Source of the DNA: Balanoglossus misakiensis
Lineage: Eukaryota > Hemichordata
Assembly (NCBI GenBank): GCA_040954595.2
Contig: CM082586.2
Location: 3,472,001-3,536,000, forward strand
Length of the DNA stretch: 64,000 nucleotides
Direction of reading: 5' to 3'
Shown: positions 12,940-22,923 of the stretch, in pieces
Numbering within the stretch: position 1 is the stretch's first letter
Layout: the number at the start of each line of letters is the position of its first letter
Position numbers and translations under genes: made by a program
The notes under the pieces: generated by a model
Databases searched by the model: none
What the model was told of the DNA's origin: nothing
What the model saw: only the letters and a program-made list of their open reading frames with translations

Positions 12940-15900
12940 TCATCCAGGTGTACCAGAGCTTGACACAACAATCAGAACACTCTACAAAACCAACAAAAAT
13001 ACATGTAACTTTCATGTACAACTCATTTTCCACACGTCTAAATGAATAAAAAAAGTTTGAGGAACTCCCCCCACTCCATCCACCACTCAAAAAAAAAAAA
13101 AAGATTACTTCTGGTATAATTAATCTCACATTCTTTATTTTCAATCCCCCTTTCTGTGTTTCAAGACCAAACTTATGTCAGTACCATTTACATGCCAAGT
13201 TCTTTTCTCTTTCCTTAAAAAATTCAACAAAACAAGGAGCACTTACCTTTGAAGGAATGGTGTTGTTTCGGTCTTTCAAAGATGAACTGTGTAGATCTTC
13301 AGGGCAGCCGCAAAAATGGCACAACTGCTCCAATCTTCCATTTAATACACTTCAATCAACGCACTTAATTACCCTCGCAAAATGCACGGCGCAGCATCAC
13401 CACCATCATCAAATGCACTATCACACCTCCTCTTTTCTACTTTGAAGAGGTCTGTATTTGCCATCAGTTTTTGTATGTGCTTATTTTATTTCAATATGAA
13501 ACGGTCAGCCCATACGCTGATCAACTGATTCATATTTGCACAAGAAATCAATGTATGACACACAACTATTATCTTGCATGGCTTACTTCCTCTGGTTATT
13601 GAAAGGAGACCATGAAAAGTCAAACAGTCTCACATTAACATCACTTTCAGTGACAGTTTCGCCATAAAAAAGTTTTAACAGCTTCTCTGTTATACTTTAC
13701 CTATAAAAATAGTCACACATACCTTTAGCACCACTGGCTGCTCTAGGTTCCGTTGCAAACAGATCATCGCTTGGATCCGTCGTTATCTTTGTATCTTTGA
13801 ATAAGTCTATATCATCATCGCCCTCATCCTCTCCAAACAAATTGCTGTCTCGATTAGACGACTCGTCTCTGAAGAGGGAGAAGGAATGAGTTTAGCAGAA
13901 AATTTCAAAATGGGATCTTTATATAAATGATGCCCTTTCACTGTCTTGGTAATGTGGTTAAAAGTCACCACCTTTAGACATAAGACTTTCTTTGCGTACT
14001 TTTGTTACCGTAGAGACATAACCTTTTTGAACCGAGCTTTGAAGAAAACTTTCACACAGGATGCAGAGGTTTAATACACATGCCATTTGTTGATACAGCC
14101 CACAACAGTTGTTGTTTTGTTTTATTAGATATTCCATCCTGATACTTTGCATCATCATGTGTTTCTGCCATATTTGGGAGAGATTCTCCATCACTGCACT
14201 GGGTTTCTAAACTTGATACTCACTTTCGGACTTCATCTTCGGTATCCTTCGCCCCATCGTCCTTTTCGTCCTTGGCTTGCTTTTCATCCGTTGGTCTGAT
14301 CTCCTTGCGAAACTTGCCAGCTTTGATGGGACTTACACCTTGAAATAAAAAAAATCAAGAAGTACAACTATTCAGTTTTGGCACAGATGTGAGACGTCAT
14401 CCTTCACACTACATGAAAGTAGCAAATATAAAACAGATGTTTGATATAATCATATTTATTTGTACTTTTCAATTGAAAACTATGTCAACACCAACAAACT
14501 GAAGACTATAGACGCAAAAATGGGTTCCCAGTAAATTCAATTGACATGATCCTACAAGACTTCATTGCAAAGCAACAAAATACCAAATCTTCATCACATT
14601 CCATTGAACATGCACCTTTGCATCATTTTGCAAAAATCTTACCTAGAAATTCAAGGCATGGAGCTGAAGTACATATCTTTGGGTTTTGCACTATGAACTT
14701 CATCAACTTTTCAAATATCTGTCTTCTCTGTTGAACAGTGTTAGTGTTTATCAGCAAGGTCTTCTTGGGTAAATCTGGCAGAATGGTCGCTGGAAACTTC
14801 TCGTCCAACGTTTTGTGTAGAACTTCAAAGTCGCTGTCCTTTTTGGGTATCTGGATGAAACAAATGACAACTGTATAGTAATAATTAAACTTTACTGACA
14901 ATTCAATTTATTTGTCATTATACAGTGGCGAGCCAAAAATGGAACCTGTTTTCTCAAGTGTATCATTATATTTTTCATGTTTTGATCTTCTGAATAAAAC
15001 TTGACAATGGAAAACACACTTTTTTACCAAATCTTGGAGCTCTACTCTGCACTGTTTAGGGTTTGCTGCAGACAGCACCATCAAAAGTCAAAAGAAGTTC
15101 CAACACAAAACACAGACCACCAGTGACAGACAAACTTTCAAAATCATAAACCTACCATAAACTGCACAACATCACTTTCTTTGTGTTTTGCCGTCTTGAA
15201 ATATGGCAGCCTCGACACGACAATGATGTGGAACTGGGTGGAGCCGCCCAGTATCATGCCTGGAATTTCTTCAAATTTGGGAATACTTATGTCGATCCCT
15301 GTCTCCCTGTTTTTTAATTCCCTAAGTAGAAGGAATAAATATTATCCAGTTTATTTCACCACAGTTATACGGACAAAAACATGAAATACACCTGTATCTC
15401 AGTCTGGCAGAAAAGTACTGACGTTCATTGCCATGGCAACAACACAGTAAACTAGTTGTTTCATTAGCCATGAATACTCTGCATATAAATTTGATCTATG
15501 CATTTCACACTGTCCTATTTTTTAATATACTTCATATCACAAACCAAACTAATATGTAATGAATGCAGAGTTCCCATAACTATTGCCCCAGACTAAGGTT
15601 AGGCCAAAATTCGACCCCCCCCCCAAATAAAACAACAACAACAACAACAAACACACAACTCAACAAAACTTTGATTCAACCAGGCAGTAACTTTTATTAT
15701 ATCAGCAGAGTATAATCAAGCAAGCTCTACAGAATACCATGTGTAATACATGTAAGAAAATAAAAATAAAATAAAAATTGCTATATGTCCCCAAAAAAGA
15801 CAATTGTGATGCCCCTGGACAATTTGGACTGTACTATTAACCACTGGGGAGGGGCAATGAGGCATGTGAGGGTGGTTTGTCAGCAGTGATCATAAAGGTG

Positions 15901-17260
15901 TGAAGACTTCAAAATGATGGGGCCATTAGTTCTTTCTGGTTTAAAATACAGTCAGTTTATCAGTCAGCTTGGCCTTAATCCAGTTTCAAGACGAACAGCT
16001 GACTCAGTGATCAGTTTGGTCCATTCAAATACCATGGCTGTGTTCTTGCATTTATGCCTGACTCAAACAATCTGGCCCTCCCTACCAGATTAATGGTACA
16101 AGCTGGTTTCTGATTGGTCAAAAGCTTCTAAAGTTTTCAGAAGTTTGACATCTCTACCATTTGGACTTTTAACACAGCCTGTATAAATGAGCCAAGCATT
16201 GCTATTGTTGACAAGTAAAATTCAGTTTTCAATAGTGCTATTGTTGATAGCATAGAAACTGAATTCCAGACTAGAATTCATAAGTCAACAATAACAATTG
16301 TTGTCACACATATACAGGCAATGTTTACAAGCAGAACCAGGAATATGATACTCTCACACAGGAAGTAAAAGAAAATATAAAGTTGATACACAGAACACAA
16401 CACATACTGAAAAAGATACAGTTAAACATCCCTTTAACTTAAAGGAAGTAATAACACAAGTTTATTAATTACAAGTTGTGAATTCTTACATATTTTCCTT
16501 TATATTATAAATATCAAGTTAAACAGACAACAGTAAAAGATTTTCTTTCTTGTTAAGTTCATGGTTAATGATCATGATCCAAACTATTGTGTTCTTATCT
16601 GCAGTGGTAAATTCTAGGAAGCGGATGAGGATGTGGCATGGACTGAAAGCGCAGCTTTTCTCGGGGTTAGGGCGATTTAATAAGGTCATCTCGCGGTCAC
16701 TGCCAACTTTGTCACAATGGATATGAAATCGAGACCGGCTTCACCGTCACGTCACGCCTGTCACATGATAAAGCTATCCTTCCAAAACTATTTGGTATGA
16801 TGCACCTTACATGTTTGTAATACTGGTGTGTTTGAAGCACACAAGACAAAAACTACATGCGCTCCGTTCGTTTACAACCATGATTCGAATGACAGGGAAA
16901 ATTCTTCTAAGGAAAGACCTACGTGCCACGCCCCCTTCCGCAAATCGAGATGAAAAACTGATTGCACATATGTACAAACCCTTCCGTGCGGCCAAAACTT
17001 ACAGAAATGCACCGTTCTGCGCAAGAAGCATCTTTCATACTCTCAACAGATTTGAAAATGCATTATTCCCTGTCATCGCTGACCATGAAAGCAGTGAAGT
17101 TTTATGAAGTATACGCATTACCAATCTGGGGGTCAACTAATGTCCATTTCAAACATTGCGCCCCAAGTCAGTGAACATTAATGTCAAACCATTACAAGCG
17201 TATAAGCCGAAGTTAAACTTATAGTTCATCTTACCGTGTTGTTACAATAGGGGCAGCCAT
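12940..17260 (-). CDS. HS1BP3: HCLS1-binding protein 3-like PX-domain protein
   Basis: Spliced exons on the minus strand: 17235-17260, 15156-15321, 14643-14850, 14224-14338, 13723-13868, 13247-13296 and 12940-12981 (stop). This gives about 250 residues. Residues 18-133 form a PX domain, a phosphoinositide-binding module: a beta-sheet with FHIIVVSRL, the SDFEVLHKTL segment, the PDLPKK loop and the RRQIFEKL helix. The canonical Arg before the SDF segment is Lys here. Human HS1BP3 has closely matching segments (IIVVTRL, KHKPEDVVQF). After the PX domain comes a charged, acidic, probably disordered tail with DLF motifs. Start: the first ATG in exon 1, beginning M-A-A-P-I-V. Exons 1-5 are firm. Exons 6 and 7 are uncertain, because skipping exon 6 keeps exon 7 open in another frame with a Cys-rich tail. 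The human protein is longer. It diverges from UQCRB. Confidence 0.8.
15427..15440. promoter_or_regulatory. RFX-type X-box palindrome
   Basis: ATTGCCATGGCAAC is a near-perfect X-box inside HS1BP3 intron 1. It may be one of a dispersed family of such palindromes in this genome and not a functional element of this gene. Confidence 0.3.
15615..15650. repeat. Poly-C followed by (AAC)n
   Basis: A run of ten C is followed closely by six AAC units in HS1BP3 intron 1. Low-complexity DNA only. Confidence 0.8.
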
Positions 17261-17648
17261 AGTACCATACACCAAGAAAGTGGCAGATATCGGTTAAGCT
17301 GCATATAATACGCTCGCATCCGGCATTCAGACTCTTGACCTTATATACATGTGCAGCCGGCCGGCCTTTCACAAAGTTTATTTTCATATACTTGACTTTA
17401 GGGCTCCCTAGCAGAAGGCGAGATTTAAAATCTTGCTTTTCTGTTTTCAGATACGCTATGAGTAAGCCTTTTAAATATAACCGACGTCTTAATTCATTAA
17501 CCGACAGTTTTTGCCACTTTACGCCTTCGAACTTGCAGAAACAGCATATTTTTTCAGTTTTTAATGTAGTATATTTTGTACAAGCTTAGAGTATCTTAAC
17601 TTCCGGTATAATTTTTCCCAGGATACATCTGTTCTGCCCGGTGAAAAG
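17261..17648. promoter_or_regulatory. Bidirectional promoter region HS1BP3 / UQCRB
   Basis: The two start codons face away from each other, 388 bp apart, so both promoters must lie in or overlap this interval. It contains no TATA box at a convincing place. A perfect GABP/ETS core lies 42 bp upstream of the UQCRB start. On the HS1BP3 side an out-of-frame ATG at 17266-17268 would start an eight-codon upstream ORF (MVLWLPLL) overlapping the main start, if it lies within the transcript. Confidence 0.65.
17599..17607 (-). promoter_or_regulatory. GABP/NRF-2 (ETS) binding site
   Basis: The minus strand reads ACCGGAAGT, the full GABPA consensus. GABP is an established activator of nuclear genes for respiratory-chain subunits, so its place just upstream of UQCRB fits. 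The UQCRB start itself sits in AAGATGGCG, a match to the YY1 core often found over start codons. Confidence 0.55.
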
Positions 17649-18860
17649 ATGGCGTCGCGACGTGAGTACTTTATCAACCTTTCTGTTTTTAAACTCCTTC
17701 AAATGATCGGGTAATTCCTACAGTAGCGTCGTATTCTTAGATCTACAGTTTCAGTAATACATATTCTACAGTTTTTGTGTGGTTAAAGAATCGATCATCA
17801 CCACTTGCGTCGACAGCGTAACAAAAATCTCTAGGCCGGCGTAACCGAACCGGTTCAAGAACGTCATTACGCACGCACCGGCAACCGTTTCTTGTCCTAC
17901 AAATTCATATTGTATGGTATGAGCAATAACATTTGCCAGTGTCTTCCGATCTATCACAGGATTTGTAATGCTTGTGATATCATACCTAACAAACCAGTCG
18001 TTGTATCTTTGTAGCCGTGCTATCCCATTTTTCAAAGGAGTGTTGTTCTATCATGAGGTCAACGAATTTTGGGGTCACACACGTACACGTATACTGCCTG
18101 TATTACGGCGCTCTTAGTTTCATCAGGACGACACTTCTCTCTTTAGACGCCAACATTTTACACTCTGGCTTTCTCTGTTTTCAGCACTGATGGGCTGGCT
18201 GTATAGAACCAAATTTTTTGTTGCACTTCAAAAATGGCATTACAGTGCAGCAGGATTTAATCAGCTGGGTGAGTATGAACTCTAGATGGTGATGCCCTGC
18301 TCTGTGAGGACTATTTTGTTTGTAGAAGACAAGTTATTATGAAGCACTATGACTGATGATACATGGCTACTGTATTCCAGTTTCATGTATTACTTCAGGC
18401 TAGCAACCTGTTGCTATGGAAATGTATTACTCTACTATGATCACCCAGCAAGAAGAAAATCATCTATTGTAGCTTCAGTTGTGTTTTGTCATTCTGCCAC
18501 TTCCAGGACTGCTGAGAGACGACATGATCAGAGAAACACCAGACGTGAAAGAAGCCATCAGACGTCTTCCAGAAGATGTGCAGATGGAGAGATTATTCCG
18601 TATTAAGAGAGCTCTGGACCTCTCGCTCAAACACAGAGTTTTACCAGAGGAACAGTGGACAAAGTTTGATGAGGTCAGTACTTCACATTCGTTTTTCTGT
18701 GAGGATTTGTTCAGTGTGAGCATATATGCACATGTTTTTAAACTGCACATTCTACACTAACCTTTCCTTGTTCTTGTAACAGGACAAACCGTACCTTGTC
18801 CCTGTCCTCGAAGAAGTGAGACGAGAGTGGAAAGAAATCAGCGAGTGGAACAAAATTTGA
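17649..18860 (+). CDS. UQCRB: Cytochrome b-c1 complex subunit 7 (QCR7 / UQCRB)
   Basis: Coding exons are 17649-17661, 18185-18268, 18507-18673 and 18783-18860, joined at GT-AG sites in consistent phase. They give 113 residues, against 111 in human. The protein is the small subunit 7 of mitochondrial complex III, bound on the matrix side next to cytochrome b and needed for complex assembly and ubiquinone chemistry. Diagnostic segments are the GLLRDDMI block, the EAIRRLP and [12 protein letters not shown] helices, and the C-terminal P-Y-L-x-P-V block ending [10 protein letters not shown]. There is no cleavable presequence, as usual for this family. The start is the first ATG of exon 1 and overlaps a YY1-like core. 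It shares a promoter region with HS1BP3 on the other strand. Confidence 0.95.
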
Positions 18861-19256
18861 CCCAGCTTGTAGCAGAAATAGAGAACTGTGTGTGGTATTT
18901 TAGTGTGGACTATACTAATGACAAGAAGTACTGAGATGTGTTGACGTTGAACTTGTGCATGAACTGACAACATCTGGTAGATTTGTTCGATCAGTGTTTT
19001 TGCTGGGGACGGCCTGAACCTGTTACTGACACGGTCTGCTTTTATTCTGCATTTGCTATCTCTCGCATTGTGCGTACGTTCTCTTTTTAGCTGTACCAAT
19101 TTGCCGTCCGTGGTAAAAACCTGACAGTTGTAAAGACTGAAGCTGTGTAAGTTGAAACTGATCAAGTTACGTTTGCATTATCAACTATTGTTTGTTCATT
19201 TCTGAATGAAAAATGTTCTGAGCAAGTTAGCTCACTGGAAGATTGTAATTTATGCA

Positions 19257-19262
19257 AATAAA
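19257..19262 (+). terminator. UQCRB poly(A) signal
   Basis: AATAAA lies 397 bp after the UQCRB stop and is followed by a GT-rich stretch (GTGTCC, TTGTGTATG), the usual layout of a cleavage and polyadenylation site. No earlier AATAAA lies in the 3' UTR. Confidence 0.7.
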
Positions 19263-19882
19263 AAAAGTTTTCAATACTTTATCTGTGTCCTTTGTGTATG
19301 TCTTCCTTCAAATGGACAATGCATTTTTGTAAACTTCTTTGTTGTGTCAATGAAACAGATTCTAACAAACAATTCAAAATGTTACAATATTCCATGCATA
19401 AAAGATGGCAGCAGTCCTGACAAATTCAACAATAGGTTTTGCATTCATCAAAACTTGATATGTTATTTTCTAACTTTCCCTTCCTCCAAAAGTAAATGAA
19501 ACGATTAGTTGACACCATGGTGGTGCATGAATTAAATTCAATAAAATTACACTTGCTGTCATAAACCCACATGATTAATAAAATCATAGTTTCCTTTAAA
19601 TTACTATCACTTCTCAAACTGTCGGTACTTTCCATAGCGACATGGCAGCAGAAAAAACATTGCACATACAAATTTTCAAGAGTTACAAAGTTCGCCATAC
19701 CCCTCATGACAAATTAAAAGTTAAAAAAATACATCATTCATATATTTTGCCTTCTAAGAAATAAAAATCATAAGTTGCACTTTATAGGTTAAACCAGCAA
19801 TACTATCCAATAGTGTGTAAAAATGTCTTTGATTCGAAACTGAGCTTGCTACCAGTATGAAGATCTCAATATTACGGCAGCT
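19263..19882. other. Tail-to-tail gap between UQCRB and the SDR gene
   Basis: About 600 bp of AT-rich sequence between two convergent genes. It should contain the 3' UTR of the SDR gene. I found no clean minus-strand AATAAA, so its poly(A) site is unplaced. No other feature seen. Confidence 0.5.
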
Positions 19883-21704
19883 TCAATCATCCTTGTCCTT
19901 GTCTTCATATAAGTCTTTGTCCTGGGCATCTATCCCAAAGTCAAAGAAGTCTTCAAGAGTGTTGTAGAGTTTTCTTGGAACAAATCTACAAGAAAAGTCA
20001 TTGTCAATGACATCAAAACATTGAAGAAATATGGTGGAAAAAAATCATTCAAGGCATGTCTTCAAAAAAGCTCTGATAACATACTCATTATGAAGTACAG
20101 TACAGCCTTCCTAAAGTACCAGAAAGTGAAGTTGTGAACTTACGGATTGATGAGGGCTGTGTAGAACTTAAGACTGTGTGGCAGCAGCACCTCTACCTTG
20201 TTCCTCAGAACAGCATCAACAACCTCGCTGGCGACGTAGTCAGGCTCCAATATTTGGTTCAATTTGGGGAACCTGGTGTGGTGGATATGATGTACAAGTT
20301 GAGATCAGAAATGATCAGAATTACAATCACTTTTTTTTCAGTTATGCAAAAAGATGAATGATCTCTGTATGGATAATTATGCTATCTGCCAATGGACAAC
20401 TGTTCAACTCCAGAATAATGAAAGTGAAAAATATGCAAAAGTCTCAACATTATGAAAACGCTGCAAATTTGTGTCTTTTCTTCTACTCAAGGGTCCCTTA
20501 TTTAGCCCACCATAATCCTCACATAACCTCCTGGCTTTGGGTTAATCCCCCATTGCTTTTAATGGTGAGGTTGTACCAATACACCAGGAGGTAGGGGTGA
20601 AAGCCACAAATGCAGCTCACCTGGCACGCGGATGTTTCGTCATTCCAGTGTCGACAAACAACGGACACACTGTTGTCGTGTGGATGCCATCCTTCTTCAT
20701 TTCTCCAACCTCACGGGCCAGTGCTTCCGTGAAACCAACCACAGCAAATTTGGATGCCGAGTAATCCACAAGTTTACCAGTGCCACGCTTCCCAGCCATC
20801 GACGCCATGGATACGATGTGTCCATGGTTCCGCTGCAGCATAGATGGTAGGAATGCCCTTACAGTCTACACAAGTGAACAAACAAGAAAACAAAGTTCTA
20901 CATCACAGACTAGTTAGGGTTATCTGGATGGTCAGACGTCAAGGTCATCTGATCAAAGGTTTATGCAAAGCTGATGCAAAGTTTGTGAAATTTGAACAGA
21001 CATCTGACAATCCCTGGTTGTACACATTACACTAAATAGACACACCCCATATCCATCCCCAACACACGTCCACGCTGTGTTTTCTGCAGGTCTAGCCTTG
21101 CCAGTCCCTTCAGCCCTTGGCCGTTCCTGACTTGCCAACACAAACAGCCAGGGACGTGCGTGAGGGGGTGTGGTGGGGTGCGGGGGTAAAGTACAGTCAG
21201 AGTGTTAGTTTCTGTTTTGAAACAAACATGCACCTCACACTCTCAACTTACCCAAAAGTGTGCCATAACATTGATGCTCATAAGTTTTTCTATTTGACTT
21301 TCTGAAAGTCGCAACAACTCAATGCCATGCAATATGCCAGCATTATTGACAAGAATGTCCACATCACCAACTTCATGTTTGACTCTTTCTGCCACGTTGT
21401 TGATTTCTTCCTTATTGGCCAGGTCGACGGTGTAAGTGTGCACATGAGCGCCGATGGCTCTGATTTCAGCCGCTGTTTCAGCATTTCCAGACTCGTTGAT
21501 ATCCCACAAGACTAAATTTGCACCAGCCTTTGCAAATTCCAGTGCAAGAGATCGCCCGATGCCATGGCCTGCTCCAGTGACAAGGACCACTTCCCCTTCA
21601 ATATCCTTCCTCTTCGGTGGCACGACAGCTCGAAACACCGCTTCCACATACGCTAGTCCGATACGCAGAAAAAGAAGCGGGATTTCCCAGAGCAATTCAA
21701 TCAT
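19883..21704 (-). CDS. HSD17B11-like: SDR16C-family dehydrogenase (17-beta-HSD11/13 / RDHE2-like)
   Basis: Four exons on the minus strand, 21252-21704, 20621-20865, 20144-20281 and 19883-19985, encode 312 residues in consistent phase. A hydrophobic N-terminal segment (residues 3-28) followed by PPKRK is the membrane or lipid-droplet anchor typical of this group. The Rossmann motif TGAGHGIG is at 43-50 and NNAG at 120-123. The catalytic residues are Ser173, Tyr186 and Lys190, in YSASK. All motifs are intact, so it should be an active NAD(P)-dependent short-chain dehydrogenase. Family members act on 17-beta-hydroxysteroids, retinol or lipid-droplet substrates; the true substrate cannot be read from sequence. 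The C-terminus is unusually acidic and charged (alternating Asp and Lys). HSD17B11, HSD17B13 and SDR16C5 split within vertebrates, so the symbol marks only the family. Confidence 0.9.
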
Positions 21705-22923
21705 ATTTACTATGGTTTACGACAAAATAGTTGATAATAAATAAGACACGTGTCGAACTAGCATTGACGGTCCAGGACGATCGCACGTCCGTCGACCCTC
21801 CATGTGTACACCGGTTCAGGGTTCAATCGGTCTCTGTGTTAAAGGTCATCTTGGTCCTTCCAATAAACTAAAGGGGTGGTACGTTGGTTTATTTCCAGTT
21901 TTCTTAGATGTCGCATTTGTTTATACATTATTTCACTTGATGCATGTAAACATCTAGCATTTCACTTGCATTTCGCGTTGATAAGGAATCGCATTGACTG
22001 AAAATTTAAGTTACAGAGTCTACTGACTGTGGTCGTAAAAATGGTGTAAACCAACCCCAGTCCACAACTATCGTAAAACGTCACCGCTTGACCAATATAT
22101 AACTATATTATATTTGCTGTACGTGTAAGACGTACAATAATGTGATATCGAGAAACATAGTATAGACACACGAATTTAAATGACATTTTGATTTCAAGAT
22201 TTATAAAAACTTTTGTTGGCTTGCAATTTCTGATTTACGATATCTCAGCCCGTAAAAGGGTAACTTAGGCATCAGGTCAAAGTTCATCAAGTTGTTATGG
22301 CGGTACTTTTGATTTTGTAAACGAGTCGTTTTCTTTTTTAGCCATCTAAGTGAGATCTAATTGGAGTTAACGGAATCGCCTGCCAGGTAAGTTTGGTGGG
22401 GGTTACAAGCGTCCGGCTGGTAGATTAGATCTGTCGTCCTTTGAGCGTTTCCGCTTCTTTGCGTAGTTTCTTGATCTTGATGTGTAAGTTGTATGTTGTC
22501 ATTGATGACGTTGCCATGGTTGTTGTTAGCTGGATCGCGCTGATGGCCCCACCAACGCGATCCAGCCACCCACCCAACCCACCAAGGCTACAATTATTGC
22601 AGCTAGGTTGATGTTGGCCATTTGGACAACATGTATGTGGTAATAGCGTTGGCCAATGCAGCAGTGCCACTTTCTCGTATGTTGTTGGGCATAGGACTAC
22701 GGGCCAGCAAGATTCAACGCCTGCACAAGTGACGATCTGCAGTCCGCAACTTTCTACTGTGTATATGACCATCTCCACATGGCTTGACAGTAACTTTTTT
22801 TTATTAAATGTTGTGTTGCAAATTGATATAATTGTCAAACATAATACTTGTAGCTGATAGTAATGGACACTCCATTGTTTGATCGTGATATCTTTTTTAC
22901 AGGTGTAGTGCGCGACTAGAAGG
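21705..22923. promoter_or_regulatory. Divergent promoter region of the SDR gene and RBBP8, with RBBP8 5'-UTR exons
   Basis: The SDR gene and RBBP8 start back to back, with 1.2 kb between their ATGs. On the plus strand a donor (GCCAG|GTAAGT) after 22386 and an acceptor (TTTTTTACAG) before 22903 delimit a 5'-UTR intron. RBBP8 therefore probably begins in a non-coding exon ending at 22386, and its second exon starts at 22903, with an in-frame TAG at 22906-22908 before the ATG. The transcription start is not visible. A GTTGCCATGGTTGT RFX-like motif lies at 22510-22523 within the UTR intron. Confidence 0.5.

Noticed and set aside
16811-17107. 98-aa plus-strand ORF inside HS1BP3 intron 1
   Set aside because: Reads somewhat like coding sequence but has no recognisable family, no splice partners, and lies within an intron of the opposite-strand gene.
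21819-21830. GGTTCAATC resembling a tRNA B box
   Set aside because: No matching A box, acceptor stem or anticodon arm at the right distance, so not a tRNA.
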